Below, piece by piece: positions 1-9,192 of a DNA stretch of 64,000 nt. The translations under genes were made by a program, and so were the position numbers. Origin of the DNA: Cloacibacillus sp. (GTDB taxonomy: Bacteria; Synergistota; Synergistia; Synergistales; Synergistaceae); contig JAVVPF010000001.1 of NCBI GenBank assembly GCA_036655895.1, positions 124,001-188,000 on the forward strand. Reading direction: 5' to 3'. Each line of letters starts with the position of its first letter. The stretch's first letter is position 1. The notes beneath the pieces are model-generated. The model had not been told where the DNA came from. It ran no database searches and was given only the letters and a program-made list of their open reading frames with translations.

Positions 1-399
1 AAGCGCCGCCCGCACCGCGTCGTCCTTCGGCAGTTCGTCCGAAAGCATCCCTTCAAGCGCTCTGTAGTAAAACGGAGTGCCGCCGATAAAAAGCGGCGCG
101 CGTCCACGTTTTATTATGCGCGCAGCGGCAGCGGCAGCCTCCTGCGCGAAGTCCGCCGCGGAGAATATTTGATCCGGGTCGGCCACGTCTATCAGATGAT
201 GGACGACCTCGCGGCGCACCTCGCGCGAGACTTTGTCCGTGCCTACGTCAAGATAACGGTAGACCTGACGCGAATCGACGGAGATGACCTCGGCGTTCAG
301 CTCCTTCGCAAGCGAGAGGCTGAACTCAGTCTTTCCGACCGCTGTAGGCCCGATTATTGCTATGACCGGAATTTTTTCTTGTTTTTTTTCTTCCTGCAT
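1..399 (-). CDS. miaA: tRNA dimethylallyltransferase MiaA (partial, 3' end outside window)
   Basis: The N-terminal 133 codons of MiaA, which puts an isopentenyl group on A37 of tRNAs reading UNN codons. The P-loop GPTAVGKTEF follows the start directly. After it come EVISVDSRQVYRYLDVGTDK and HHLIDVADPDQ, the family's substrate-binding motifs, and then IGGTPFYYRAL. The start ATG (399-397) abuts the mutL stop codon with no gap, so the gene is translationally coupled to mutL. The remainder, including the tRNA-swivel domain, lies left of base 1. Placement after mutS-mutL matches the mutL-miaA linkage seen in many bacteria. Confidence 0.93.
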   Translation of the reverse strand, partial: MQEEKKQEKIPVIAIIGPTAVGKTEFSLSLAKELNAEVISVDSRQVYRYLDVGTDKVSREVRREVVHHLIDVADPDQIFSAADFAQEAAAAAARIIKRGRAPLFIGGTPFYYRALEGMLSDELPKDDAVRAAL

Positions 400-2169
400 C
401 TATCTCTCAAACCATTCAAATAGTTTTTTGTTTTCAATGATGAAGACCGTAGGCCGTCCGTGCGGGCAGGTGTACGGCGACTCGCAGCGTTCAAGGCGTT
501 CAAGCAGCGCGCGTGCCTCCTCCGGCTCAAAGCGTCTGCCAAGCTTCACGGCGTCGCGGCAGGCAAGGCGCGCCATGCGCCACCACACCTCACGGTCGCG
601 CTTCGCCGGGTCGCTTTCTGTCTCTATCCCGCGCAGGGCGGAGCGCAGCATATCTATAGGTGAAAGATGCCCTTTGCCTTTAAGCGCCGGGACAGCCGTC
701 ACCTTTTTGGCCTCCGTGCGAAAGCCGAGCGCCTTCAGTTCGTTTTCGTAGAGCGCGGCGTCGGCGGCTACGCCCTCCGGTATGTCCATCGGCAGAGTGA
801 GCCACTGCACCGCGACGCTGCCCTTGAAGCTTTCACATATCTCTTCAAAGAGTATCCTCTCGTGCGCCGCATGCGGGTCCATTATTGCAAGCGCCTCAGG
901 GAAGTCGAATATAAGAAATCCGTCCGCGCTCTGGCCTATGTAATGTTTTTCCTGGGCAGTTTCGTTGTTTTGTTCCGGTAAAATCATGCCGTTTTCGTCA
1001 GTCTGTGCCTCCGCCGGGAAAAATATGTTCTGCACTGGGGAGGAGGCGCGCTGCGGCATCGGCTCGTATTTCGGCTTGCTTGTCAAGCTCCACGCGTTTG
1101 GGTTGCAGAGCGCACCATTTTCAAAGTTCCGCGGAGCGGGCGCCGAAAGCGGCGCGTCAAATGCCTGGTGCGTCAAGCCGTCCGGTGAAAGCGAAGGAGG
1201 TGCGCCGAATGAATGACGCTGCGAGCAGACGGATTTTGCGTTTTCGTAGATTATCCTGAAAATGTCCTGCCCCCTGCGAAAGCGTATCTCCTCTTTCGTC
1301 GGGTGGATGTTTACGTCCACATCCTGCGGCGGCAGCTCGATCGTCACCATCCACTCGCCGTAGGCCGCGGCATCCGCCGCGCATATCGCCGCCTTAACAG
1401 CCGCGTCCTGCACACGTCTGCCGTTTACAAAAAGCATTACCAAAACGCGGCGTGAATCTGGAAGAGGGTTCCACCACACCCGCGCGGCAAGCGCGCCGTT
1501 TTGCGACGACGACGCGTATATTTTCGTCTGCTTGCCCCATCGGCGAAGAAGAGCCTCAGAGGTAGAGGCAAGCGTGTTATATTCAAGTATTTTTTTTGTG
1601 TTTTCGTAGAGCCGGAAGGTTATCTCCGGGTGCATCAGCGCGTAGTCGTTGACAATCTGCACGATGCGGCGCAGCTCCGCCGACGAGGTCTTCAAAAATT
1701 TCCGGCGCGCCGGCAGGTTGAAGAAAAGATCGTCTATCTGTATCCGTGTGCCCGGCTTTGCCGGGGTGTCGGTGTGCAGCGTTATTTCTCCCGCGTCGCA
1801 CCGAATGAGGCCGCCAGTTTCCGACTGATGCGTCTTGCTGCGTATCTCCATGCGCGAGACGGCGGCTACGCTTGCGAGCGCCTCGCCCCTGTACCCGAGC
1901 GTGGTGATATTTTCAAGGTCGTCTATGCTGCTTATCTTGCTTGTCGCGTAACGTTCTATGGCAAGCGGCAGCTCGTCAAACGCTATGCCGCAGCCGTCGT
2001 CCTCTATTACGAAGGAGCTTTTTCCGCCAGCCTCCGTCATTATGGCGATAGTGGAGGCGCCGGCGTCGATGGAGTTTTCTATAAGCTCCTTAGCGACCGA
2101 CGAGGGACGTTCTATCACCTCGCCCGCCGCTATCCGTGTGGAGATGTCGGGCGCGAGTCTCTTTATCAT
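400..2169 (-). CDS. mutL: DNA mismatch repair protein MutL, endonuclease type
   Basis: 589 residues. The N-terminal GHKL ATPase domain is intact: AAGEVIERP, the magnesium-binding KELIENSIDAGA (Glu31 region) and GYRGEALAS (about 92-100). The C-terminal domain carries the metal-dependent nicking site: DPHAAHE at 431, matching DxHAxxExxxxE, then ACRDA at 536 and CPHGRP at 568. This is therefore the nuclease-bearing MutL used in organisms without MutH. Residues 315-400 form a low-complexity linker. ATG start; the gene overlaps the upstream mutS stop by 4 bases (ATGA), so the pair is co-translated. Acts with MutS in post-replicative mismatch repair in the cytoplasm. Confidence 0.96.
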   Translation of the reverse strand: MIKRLAPDISTRIAAGEVIERPSSVAKELIENSIDAGASTIAIMTEAGGKSSFVIEDDGCGIAFDELPLAIERYATSKISSIDDLENITTLGYRGEALASVAAVSRMEIRSKTHQSETGGLIRCDAGEITLHTDTPAKPGTRIQIDDLFFNLPARRKFLKTSSAELRRIVQIVNDYALMHPEITFRLYENTKKILEYNTLASTSEALLRRWGKQTKIYASSSQNGALAARVWWNPLPDSRRVLVMLFVNGRRVQDAAVKAAICAADAAAYGEWMVTIELPPQDVDVNIHPTKEEIRFRRGQDIFRIIYENAKSVCSQRHSFGAPPSLSPDGLTHQAFDAPLSAPAPRNFENGALCNPNAWSLTSKPKYEPMPQRASSPVQNIFFPAEAQTDENGMILPEQNNETAQEKHYIGQSADGFLIFDFPEALAIMDPHAAHERILFEEICESFKGSVAVQWLTLPMDIPEGVAADAALYENELKALGFRTEAKKVTAVPALKGKGHLSPIDMLRSALRGIETESDPAKRDREVWWRMARLACRDAVKLGRRFEPEEARALLERLERCESPYTCPHGRPTVFIIENKKLFEWFER

Positions 2170-4745
2170 TTGAAATCAAGCACCTTTCTGCTGTCGGCCC
2201 GCAGGCGCGATACCATTTCAAGCGCCGAAAGGGGCGTCATATTGTTAGGGTCGCAGGCGGCAAGCTCCTCAAGTATGGCCTCCTGACGCACGTCAAAGAA
2301 CGTCAGTTGGTTCTGCCCCACCTTTTTCATATCCTCTTTTTTTTCGGCGCCTCTTTCTTCAAGCTCGGCAAGAAGCTCCTGAGAGCGTTTCAGCACAGCG
2401 GAGGGGACCCCCGCGAGGCGCGCCACCTCAATGCCGTAGGAGCGGTCAGAGGGCGCCTCGACTATTTTGTGCAAAAAGACTATGCCGCCCGAGCTTTCGT
2501 CCACCCCCATACTGAGGTTGACGACGCCCGAAAGCAGCTCTGCGAGCTGCGTAAGCTCATGATAGTGCGTAGCGAACAAAACGCGCGGCTTCGCAGATTC
2601 CTGCCCCTGCAAAAACTCGACGACGGACCACGCGATGCTGAGGCCGTCATAGGTCGATGTGCCGCGCCCGACCTCGTCAAGTATCACAAGGCTTCTGTCC
2701 GTCGCGTGGCGCAGGATGTTCGCCGTCTCCACCATCTCGACCATAAAGGTGCTCTGTCCGCGCGCCAGTTCGTCGCGCGCGCCTATCCTCGTGAATACGC
2801 GGTCTATCAGCCCGATGCGCGCCGATTCCGCCGGCACGAAGGAGCCTATATGGGCCATGACCGCAATCAGCGCCGCCATTCTGAGATAGGTGGACTTTCC
2901 AGCCATGTTCGGCCCCGTTATTATCGCGATGCGCCGTCCGTTTTCATCACTGAAGTCGAAGTCGTTCGGCGTGAAGGGATTTTTTCCAAGCGTGCGCTCT
3001 ACCACCGGGTGCCGCGCGTTCTTTATTACAAAGTCTTTGCTCATGTCCATCGAAGGCCGCACGTAGCCGCGTTCACTTGCGGTCTGGGCCAGGGAAAGCA
3101 GCGTATCTAGCGTCGCCGTAAAAGTGGCCGCCTCCTGCACCGCGTAAGAGGCTGCGATTATCTCCTGCACGAGGCCGTCATATATTCTTTGCTCAATGGC
3201 GAGCATCTCGCTTTCGGCGCTGAACATCTCGCGCTCGAAATTTTTCAGCTCGTCCGTTATAAAACGCTCTGCGTTGACCAGCGTCTGTTTGCGGATGTAA
3301 TCCAAAGGCGCGCGGTCGGCGCTTCCCTTCGGTATTTCTATATAATAGCCGAAAACTTTGTTTACTCCGGCTTTAAGTGCTTTTATCCCCGTCCGCGCGC
3401 GCTCCGACTCTTCAAACGAAGAGAGCCACCGCGACGAATTGCGCGCCTTTGAGCGCCATTCGTCAAGCGCGGCGTCGTATCCGTTGCGGATAACGCCGCC
3501 GTCGCGCGCAAAGCGCGGCACAGCCTCGGCTACGGCCGACGAAAGCAGAGCGGAAAGCGCCCTTGTATCGCATTTCGGTTCTATGCCGGCCATCGGCGCA
3601 CAGCGCGAGGTAAGTTTTTTTATCGCGGGAATCAGCGTCAACGTATCTGCGACAGCCTTCACGTCGCCCGGCGCGCCCATTCCGAGCGTGAGGCGCGAAA
3701 GCGCCTTTCCCATGTCACGGCAGCCTGAAAGCAGCTCCGAAAGCTCCGCGCGAAGCATGGTCTCCGCCATGAGGCCCTCAATCATATCTTGACGCGCAAA
3801 GATGGCGTCAAGGTCTTGAAGCGGCGAAACTATCCAGTCTTTGAGCATCCTGCGCCCCATGACCGTTTTGCATTTGTTGAGCGCCCAGAAGAGCGACGTT
3901 GAGCCGCCGTCCGTAAGTTCGAGGTTGGTCTGCGTGTTCTGGTCCAGTATTAGATTTTCTTTTGGGAGGATGGGCGTGAGCGAGGAAATGTGCGTCGCAG
4001 TGGAAAACTGCGTTTCTTCCAGATACTTTAGCGCAACGGCAGCGGCTCCCGCAGCAGGGTCGTAGTCTCCCAGCCCCATTGCGTCAAGAGAGGCTATCTT
4101 CCATTTGCGGCAAAGCCAGCTAGCGGCCTGCGGCACGGAGTAATCCGCCGCGTCGCGCTCTACTATGTTACAGTTTTCGTGAATCGGGCAGTTTTTTATA
4201 AATAAATCGCGCTGTCCGCGCCGTACAAGCACCTCGCTTGGGTTGAACGCGGAGACGATGGAAAGGCCGCCTTCAAGCGTGAAGGAGCCGGCTCTGAGCA
4301 GCCCGGAAGATGCTGCAAGCAGCGCTATGGAGATATTCTTGCCGTCGAAGAGGCAGGAGGCTATCTTTGCGTCTCCGTCGGAATTTTCCGGCAGCCACGT
4401 GCCGGGCGTCACTATTCTGTTTACGCCGCGCTCAACGAGTGTCCTGCCGTCCGGTTCCGTCATCTGCTCGCATATCGCTATGCGGTAGCCCGCGGCTACG
4501 AGCCTGCCCAGATATGAATCTACAGAGTGGAACGGGACGCCCGCCATCGGTATCGCGTTTTCCGCGTCCTTTGAGCGCGATGTGAGCGTGATGTCCAGCA
4601 CCGCGGAGGCGGTCTTCGCATCCTCGAAGAACATCTCGTAGAAGTCGCCCATTCTAAAGAAGAGCAGACAGTCGGGATATTTATCCTTCCAATGCACATA
4701 TTGCTCCAGCATGGGAGTCATTTTAGTTCCGGCCGGCAGTTCCAA
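2166..4745 (-). CDS. mutS: DNA mismatch recognition ATPase MutS
   Basis: 859 residues, normal length for MutS1. The mismatch-reading Phe-x-Glu is in GDFYEMF (Phe35, Glu37). Walker A GPNMAGKST is at 611-619, and Walker B plus signature DEVGRGTSTYDG at 690-701. Clamp and lever regions fill the middle. The first in-frame start is TTG at 4745. An ATG at 4721 beginning MTPMLEQY lines up better with the usual MutS N terminus and is an equally good start. Downstream mutL overlaps by 4 bases. Binds mispaired bases and recruits MutL. Confidence 0.96.
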   Translation of the reverse strand: MELPAGTKMTPMLEQYVHWKDKYPDCLLFFRMGDFYEMFFEDAKTASAVLDITLTSRSKDAENAIPMAGVPFHSVDSYLGRLVAAGYRIAICEQMTEPDGRTLVERGVNRIVTPGTWLPENSDGDAKIASCLFDGKNISIALLAASSGLLRAGSFTLEGGLSIVSAFNPSEVLVRRGQRDLFIKNCPIHENCNIVERDAADYSVPQAASWLCRKWKIASLDAMGLGDYDPAAGAAAVALKYLEETQFSTATHISSLTPILPKENLILDQNTQTNLELTDGGSTSLFWALNKCKTVMGRRMLKDWIVSPLQDLDAIFARQDMIEGLMAETMLRAELSELLSGCRDMGKALSRLTLGMGAPGDVKAVADTLTLIPAIKKLTSRCAPMAGIEPKCDTRALSALLSSAVAEAVPRFARDGGVIRNGYDAALDEWRSKARNSSRWLSSFEESERARTGIKALKAGVNKVFGYYIEIPKGSADRAPLDYIRKQTLVNAERFITDELKNFEREMFSAESEMLAIEQRIYDGLVQEIIAASYAVQEAATFTATLDTLLSLAQTASERGYVRPSMDMSKDFVIKNARHPVVERTLGKNPFTPNDFDFSDENGRRIAIITGPNMAGKSTYLRMAALIAVMAHIGSFVPAESARIGLIDRVFTRIGARDELARGQSTFMVEMVETANILRHATDRSLVILDEVGRGTSTYDGLSIAWSVVEFLQGQESAKPRVLFATHYHELTQLAELLSGVVNLSMGVDESSGGIVFLHKIVEAPSDRSYGIEVARLAGVPSAVLKRSQELLAELEERGAEKKEDMKKVGQNQLTFFDVRQEAILEELAACDPNNMTPLSALEMVSRLRADSRKVLDFK

Positions 4746-4753
4746 AATACTTT

Positions 4754-5167
4754 TTAATTCCTTCCTCTGTCCAGATAGCTTTGAAGCAGAAGCGTCGCGG
4801 CTATTTTATCCACCTTTGTTTTGCGCCCCGCGCGTGAGACGTCGGCCTCAAGAAGCGCCTGTTGAGCTATCGTCGTGGTGAAGCGCTCGTCCCAGAACTC
4901 CGTTTCAAGTTCCGGGAAATATTCTTTTATTTTTTCCGCGGTCTCGCGCATACGAACGGCTTCTGGCCCTTCGCTGCCGTCCGTGCGCCTAGGCAGCCCG
5001 ATAAGTATCTTAGGGTTTTCGTACTGCGCCGTTATCTTCGACAGTTCAAGCAGCCAGTCTTCGCGTGCGTTCAGCACAGCGACTCCCTGGGCGAAAAAGC
5101 CCAGAGGGTCGCTGACCGCAACGCCTATTCTTACAGTTCCTATGTCTAGTGCGATTATCCTCTGCAT
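4754..5167 (-). CDS. ruvX: Putative pre-16S rRNA nuclease RuvX (YqgF)
   Basis: 137 residues with the RNase H-like fold motif ALDIGTVRIGVAVSDP at the N terminus. The acidic residues ILIGLPRRTDGSEG and FWDERFTT, typical of YqgF, are also present, as is the C-terminal KVDKIAATLLLQSYLD. The family processes the 5' end of 16S rRNA; a role in Holliday junction cleavage was once proposed. The start ATG shares one base with the alaS stop (TAATG), so translation is coupled. The alaS-ruvX pairing is common. Confidence 0.92.
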   Translation of the reverse strand: MQRIIALDIGTVRIGVAVSDPLGFFAQGVAVLNAREDWLLELSKITAQYENPKILIGLPRRTDGSEGPEAVRMRETAEKIKEYFPELETEFWDERFTTTIAQQALLEADVSRAGRKTKVDKIAATLLLQSYLDRGRN

Positions 5168-7818
5168 TACTTTCCTTTAGACATAAGCTCTTTGAAAATT
5201 TCAGGAGCTTTCGCAAAGGCCGCGTCGAGCTTGTCCATGCCGCGCGCTCCGCCCTGAGCAAGCGTCGGGCTTCCGCCGCCCTTGCCGCCCATCTCGGCCG
5301 CCACCGCCTTAAGCATCAGCCCTGCGTGCGCGCCCTTTTTTGCAAGTTCAGGCGAGGCCATCGCCGTAAGTGCGACGTTTTTCTCCTCGCCTATGCCGGC
5401 AAGCAGCATAATAGCCTGAGGATACTTCTGGCGTATCCTGTCGCCTATCTGGCGCAGAAGGTCCGGCGTGATGTCGTCGAATTTTTCCAGGATGAGGTCG
5501 ACGCCGTCTATGTTGGCTATCGGCTTCACGCTGTCTTCGATGTCTGACATAGCCGATTTGACCTGAAGCTCGCGGTTTTTGCGTTCAAGCACCTTTTTCT
5601 CGTCAAGCATAGATTCTACGCGCGTCTGCAGCGTTTCGACGTCCTCGCCGAGTACGTTCATCAGCGCCATTATCGTGCCGCCGAAGCCCTGGAAGAGCGG
5701 CAGAGCCGGCGTGCCGGCCACGGCCGTGATGCGGCGTATGCCGGAGCCGATGCCCTCTTCTTTGACTATCTTCACCATGCCTATGTCGCCGGTGCGTTTT
5801 ACGTGCGTGCCGCCGCAAAGCTCCGTTGAGAAGTCCTCCACGTCGAGCACGCGCACCTCGTCGCCGTACTTTTCATCAAAGAGGGCGCGGGCGCCGCTCT
5901 TCTTCGCCTCTTCAAGAGACATCACCGTAGTTGTCACCGGCTTGTTTTTCAATATCTCGGCGTAGACTATACGCTCAGCCTCGCGCAGCTCGTCAAGCGT
6001 CACGGGCGCGAAGTGGTTGAAGTCAAAGCGTAAAAATGTCGGCGTCACGATAGAGCCGGCCTGACGGACGTGTTTGCCCAGCACGCGCGCAAGCGCTTCG
6101 TGCAGAAGGTGCGTCGAGGTGTGGTGACGCTGTATGTCGGCGCGGCGATCCTCGTTGATCATAGCGGTGACTGCATCAGCCGTCTTTATGACGCCCGCCG
6201 TCACTTTGCCGCGGTGTACGATGAGGTCGGCCACAGGATATACGGTGTCCGTCACCTCAAAGCTCATGCCGGGCGCCGTTATAAAGCCCGTGTCTCCCAC
6301 CTGGCCGCCCTTTTCGCCGTAAAACGGCGTCACTGAGAGCACGACGTCGGCGCAGCTTCCGGCGGGCGCGGACTCCACAAGCGCTCCGTCCACTATCACA
6401 GCCGATACGACCGCGTCAGATTTTGTCTTGTCATATCCGCAGAAGGGGCTTGGCGCAATTTTGTCGGCAAGCTCCGTATATACGTTCTTTGAAATTACGC
6501 TGCTCGTCTGCTTGCTAGCTGCGCGTGCGCGGTCGCGCTGCTCCTCCATCGCGGCTTTGAAGCCCTCCGTGTCGACGGTGATGCCGCGTTCTTCGCACAT
6601 CTCTTCCGTCAGCTCCAGCGGGAAGCCGAAGGTGTCATAAAGGACGAAGGCGACGTTTCCGGGCAGTTTGTTGTCTTTTGCTGCTTCAAGTTTTGAGATT
6701 TCTGAATCCATCAGGTCGCTTCCCTGTGACAGAGTGCGCGAGAAACGCTCCTCTTCCGTGCTCAGCACCTGCTCTATCGCGGAGCTTTGCTCGTTCAGCT
6801 CGGAATATTCGTCTCCGATGGAATCGCGGACGACGGGAAGAAGCTGCGTAAGGAACGGCTCGCTGATGCCAAGCAGCCTTCCGTATCGCACGCAACGGCG
6901 GATGAGGCGGCGAAGCACGTAGCCTGTGCCATCGTTCGTCGGCAGTATTCCGTCCGCTATCATGAAGGCGGCTGCGCGGATATGGTCGGATATGACCTTG
7001 ACGGCCATGTCTTTTTTGGGGTCCTCGCCGTATTTGACGTGCACCAGAGCGCAGGCCTTGTCCATTATCGGGCGGAAGAGGTCCGTCTCAAAGTCATTCG
7101 GCACGCGCTGGACGACGGAGGCGAGGCGTTCAAGCCCCATGCCCGTGTCTATATTTTTATTTGGAAGCGGCGTGAGGTTGCCCGCCTCGTCGCGGTTGTA
7201 CTGCATAAAGACGAGGTTCCAGATCTCCAGATAGCGGTCGCAGTCGCAGCCTACCGTGCAGGTGGGTTTCCCGCATGAATACTGCTCGCCCTGGTCGTAG
7301 ATTATCTCAGAACAGGGGCCGCAGGGGCCGACTGGGCCGGCCGCCCAGAAATTGTCGTCGGCGCCAAGGCGGAAGATGTGATCCTCGGGCAGTCCTACTT
7401 TTTCATGCCAGATGTTCCACGCCTCGTCGTCGTCGAGATAGACTGTGGCGTAGAGCCTGTTGGGGTCGAGGCCGACACGCTCCGTCAGAAATTCCCAGGC
7501 CCACGGGATTATCTCGGGCTTGAAGTAATCTCCGAAGCTGAAATTTCCGAGCATCTCAAAAAAGGTGTGGTGGCGGGCGGTGCGTCCGACATTTTCTATG
7601 TCGTTTGTGCGCACGCACTTCTGCGCCGTGGTAGCGCGAGTCACTTCAGGCGTCTTCAGGCCCAAGAAATACTGCTTGAAGGGCACCATCCCAGCTATCG
7701 TAAAAAGAAGAGTGGGGTCGTCGGGCACCAGTGAAAAGCTGTGATACCTTTTGCAGCCCTTCTCTTCAAAAAAATTCAAAAACAGTTCGCGTAACTCTTT
7801 GCCGCTGCGGCGTTCCAT
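5167..7818 (-). CDS. alaS: Alanyl-tRNA synthetase
   Basis: 883 residues, full length. The catalytic core shows RHHTFFEMLGNFSFGDYFK, a class II aaRS motif diagnostic of AlaS. The insert CGKPTCTVGCDCDR is Cys-rich. The editing domain has HHTSTHLLH and CGGTHVKRTGDIG, whose His and Cys residues bind zinc. The C-terminal part ends with the GGKGGGSPTLAQGGA stretch of the C-Ala domain. ATG start with AGGAGG eight bases upstream. First gene of an alaS-ruvX-mutS-mutL-miaA operon. Charges tRNA-Ala and hydrolyses mischarged Ser- and Gly-tRNA-Ala. Confidence 0.97.
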   Translation of the reverse strand: MERRSGKELRELFLNFFEEKGCKRYHSFSLVPDDPTLLFTIAGMVPFKQYFLGLKTPEVTRATTAQKCVRTNDIENVGRTARHHTFFEMLGNFSFGDYFKPEIIPWAWEFLTERVGLDPNRLYATVYLDDDEAWNIWHEKVGLPEDHIFRLGADDNFWAAGPVGPCGPCSEIIYDQGEQYSCGKPTCTVGCDCDRYLEIWNLVFMQYNRDEAGNLTPLPNKNIDTGMGLERLASVVQRVPNDFETDLFRPIMDKACALVHVKYGEDPKKDMAVKVISDHIRAAAFMIADGILPTNDGTGYVLRRLIRRCVRYGRLLGISEPFLTQLLPVVRDSIGDEYSELNEQSSAIEQVLSTEEERFSRTLSQGSDLMDSEISKLEAAKDNKLPGNVAFVLYDTFGFPLELTEEMCEERGITVDTEGFKAAMEEQRDRARAASKQTSSVISKNVYTELADKIAPSPFCGYDKTKSDAVVSAVIVDGALVESAPAGSCADVVLSVTPFYGEKGGQVGDTGFITAPGMSFEVTDTVYPVADLIVHRGKVTAGVIKTADAVTAMINEDRRADIQRHHTSTHLLHEALARVLGKHVRQAGSIVTPTFLRFDFNHFAPVTLDELREAERIVYAEILKNKPVTTTVMSLEEAKKSGARALFDEKYGDEVRVLDVEDFSTELCGGTHVKRTGDIGMVKIVKEEGIGSGIRRITAVAGTPALPLFQGFGGTIMALMNVLGEDVETLQTRVESMLDEKKVLERKNRELQVKSAMSDIEDSVKPIANIDGVDLILEKFDDITPDLLRQIGDRIRQKYPQAIMLLAGIGEEKNVALTAMASPELAKKGAHAGLMLKAVAAEMGGKGGGSPTLAQGGARGMDKLDAAFAKAPEIFKELMSKGK

Positions 7819-7862
7819 GCAGAGAACCTCCTAAGATTCGATAAAAATCTATATTTAATAAT

Positions 7863-7881
7863 ATTATATATCCAAATTATA
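7863..7881 (-). promoter_or_regulatory. Candidate -10 elements upstream of alaS
   Basis: Two minus-strand TATAAT hexamers (7876-7881 and 7863-7868) lie in the only AT-rich stretch between the deaminase gene and alaS. No convincing -35 is found at 16-18 bases. No T-box-like leader is visible in the short interval. Confidence 0.35.
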
Positions 7882-7915
7882 CATTCAACGCGCGCTATGC
7901 GCCGCGAAAGAAAAT

Positions 7916-9190
7916 TTACGCCGTCAGTATCTTTCTTCCGGCGGCTGCGTCGGCGAGCGTTTTTTCTGCGTCTATCGTCGTGAATATCCCGCTGTCGTAG
8001 AGCACCTGGCCCGCGACTACAGTCCTCATTATGTCGCGCGAAGAACCGGCGTAGACGATGCAGCCGGCGAGATTTTCTTCGTCCCAGCCGACGTAGTTCG
8101 GGCTGTCGAGGTCTATCAGCATGAAGTCCGCGTTCCAGCCCTCTTTGATAAGCCCCGTATTTTCAAAACCAAGCGCGCGCGCTCCGTTTATCGTGGCCAT
8201 CTCAAGCGATTTTTCCGCTGAAAGCGCCGTCGCGTCAAATCCTGCGCCTTTTTGGAGAAGGTTGGCGAAACGCGTCTCCTCCCACATGTCGAGGCCGTTG
8301 TTGCTGGACGCTCCGTCCGTGCCGATAGCCACGTTTACTCCCGCTTTGACCATCGCGTCTACCTTCGCTATGCCGCTTCCGAGCTTTAAGTTGCTTTTTG
8401 GATTATTGACCAGCGTCACGTTGGGGCGGGCGTAAAACGGCAGGCACTCTTCGTCAAGCCAGACGCAGTGGGCAAGAAGCAGATGCTTTACGGCAAGCAG
8501 TCCGCTCTTTTTTAGATATTCCTCGGGCGTCATGTGGCTGTTTGACATCGGCCAGTCATTTTTTGTTTCAAGCCAGTGAAGCTGCACCGCAAGGTCGTTT
8601 TCGACGGCGGCCGCCGCAACTTTTTCCATCAGCTCAAAGGGCACGGTATATGGCGCGTGCGGCCCGAGCTGAACGCTTATGAGGCCATCTTTGCCGTTGT
8701 AATCTTTTGCAAGCTGCAAATTTTCGCGCAGACGGGAACCGTCCTTGTCTCCGACGATGCCGCGCGAAAGTCCCGCGCGCATCCCCGCGGCAAGCGCTTC
8801 GTCTGCCTCGTCGCTCATAAAGAAATACATGTCGGCATAGCAGGTGGTTCCGCTTGCCAGCATCTCCATCATGGCGATCCGTGTGCCGGCGCGCACGATG
8901 TCCGCAGTGAGGCGTTCCTCAGCGGGCCATATCTTTTTTTGCAGCCAGTCCATGAGAGGCAGCCCTTCGCCCATGCCGCGCAGCATCGTCATCGCGGCGT
9001 GTCCGTGCGCGTTTACGAAGCCAGGCAGCATCGCGCATTTTCCGTGTCCGTTAAAGCCGGCGTCGTCAGCAAAACTGCCCGCGGCAGCCACCGCAGAAAA
9101 AAGGCCGTCTTCTACCCTTACGTCGCATAGCTTTGCTGCGCCTCTTTGCGCGTCCCACACCGCGACATTTTTATAGGTGGCCTGCGTCAT
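7916..9190 (-). CDS. mtaD: Amidohydrolase, probable 5'-methylthioadenosine/S-adenosylhomocysteine deaminase
   Basis: 424 residues of the amidohydrolase superfamily. Metal ligands are in LPGFVNAHGHAAM (HxH) and in GPHAPYTV, LAHCVWLDE and IGTDGASSNN, the last with the catalytic Asp. This set and order match the MtaD/SAH deaminase family, which converts MTA or SAH to the inosyl forms; ATZ/TRZ relatives look similar. The two genes just upstream, ahcY and mtnA, use SAH and the MTA-derived sugar phosphate, which supports the substrate guess. The start is two bases after the ahcY stop. Confidence 0.85.
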   Translation of the reverse strand: MTQATYKNVAVWDAQRGAAKLCDVRVEDGLFSAVAAAGSFADDAGFNGHGKCAMLPGFVNAHGHAAMTMLRGMGEGLPLMDWLQKKIWPAEERLTADIVRAGTRIAMMEMLASGTTCYADMYFFMSDEADEALAAGMRAGLSRGIVGDKDGSRLRENLQLAKDYNGKDGLISVQLGPHAPYTVPFELMEKVAAAAVENDLAVQLHWLETKNDWPMSNSHMTPEEYLKKSGLLAVKHLLLAHCVWLDEECLPFYARPNVTLVNNPKSNLKLGSGIAKVDAMVKAGVNVAIGTDGASSNNGLDMWEETRFANLLQKGAGFDATALSAEKSLEMATINGARALGFENTGLIKEGWNADFMLIDLDSPNYVGWDEENLAGCIVYAGSSRDIMRTVVAGQVLYDSGIFTTIDAEKTLADAAAGRKILTA

Positions 9191-9192
9191 TA

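Noticed and set aside
2136-3110. 324-codon open frame on the plus strand
   Set aside because: Antisense to mutS, which has every family motif. It is an artefact of codon bias.
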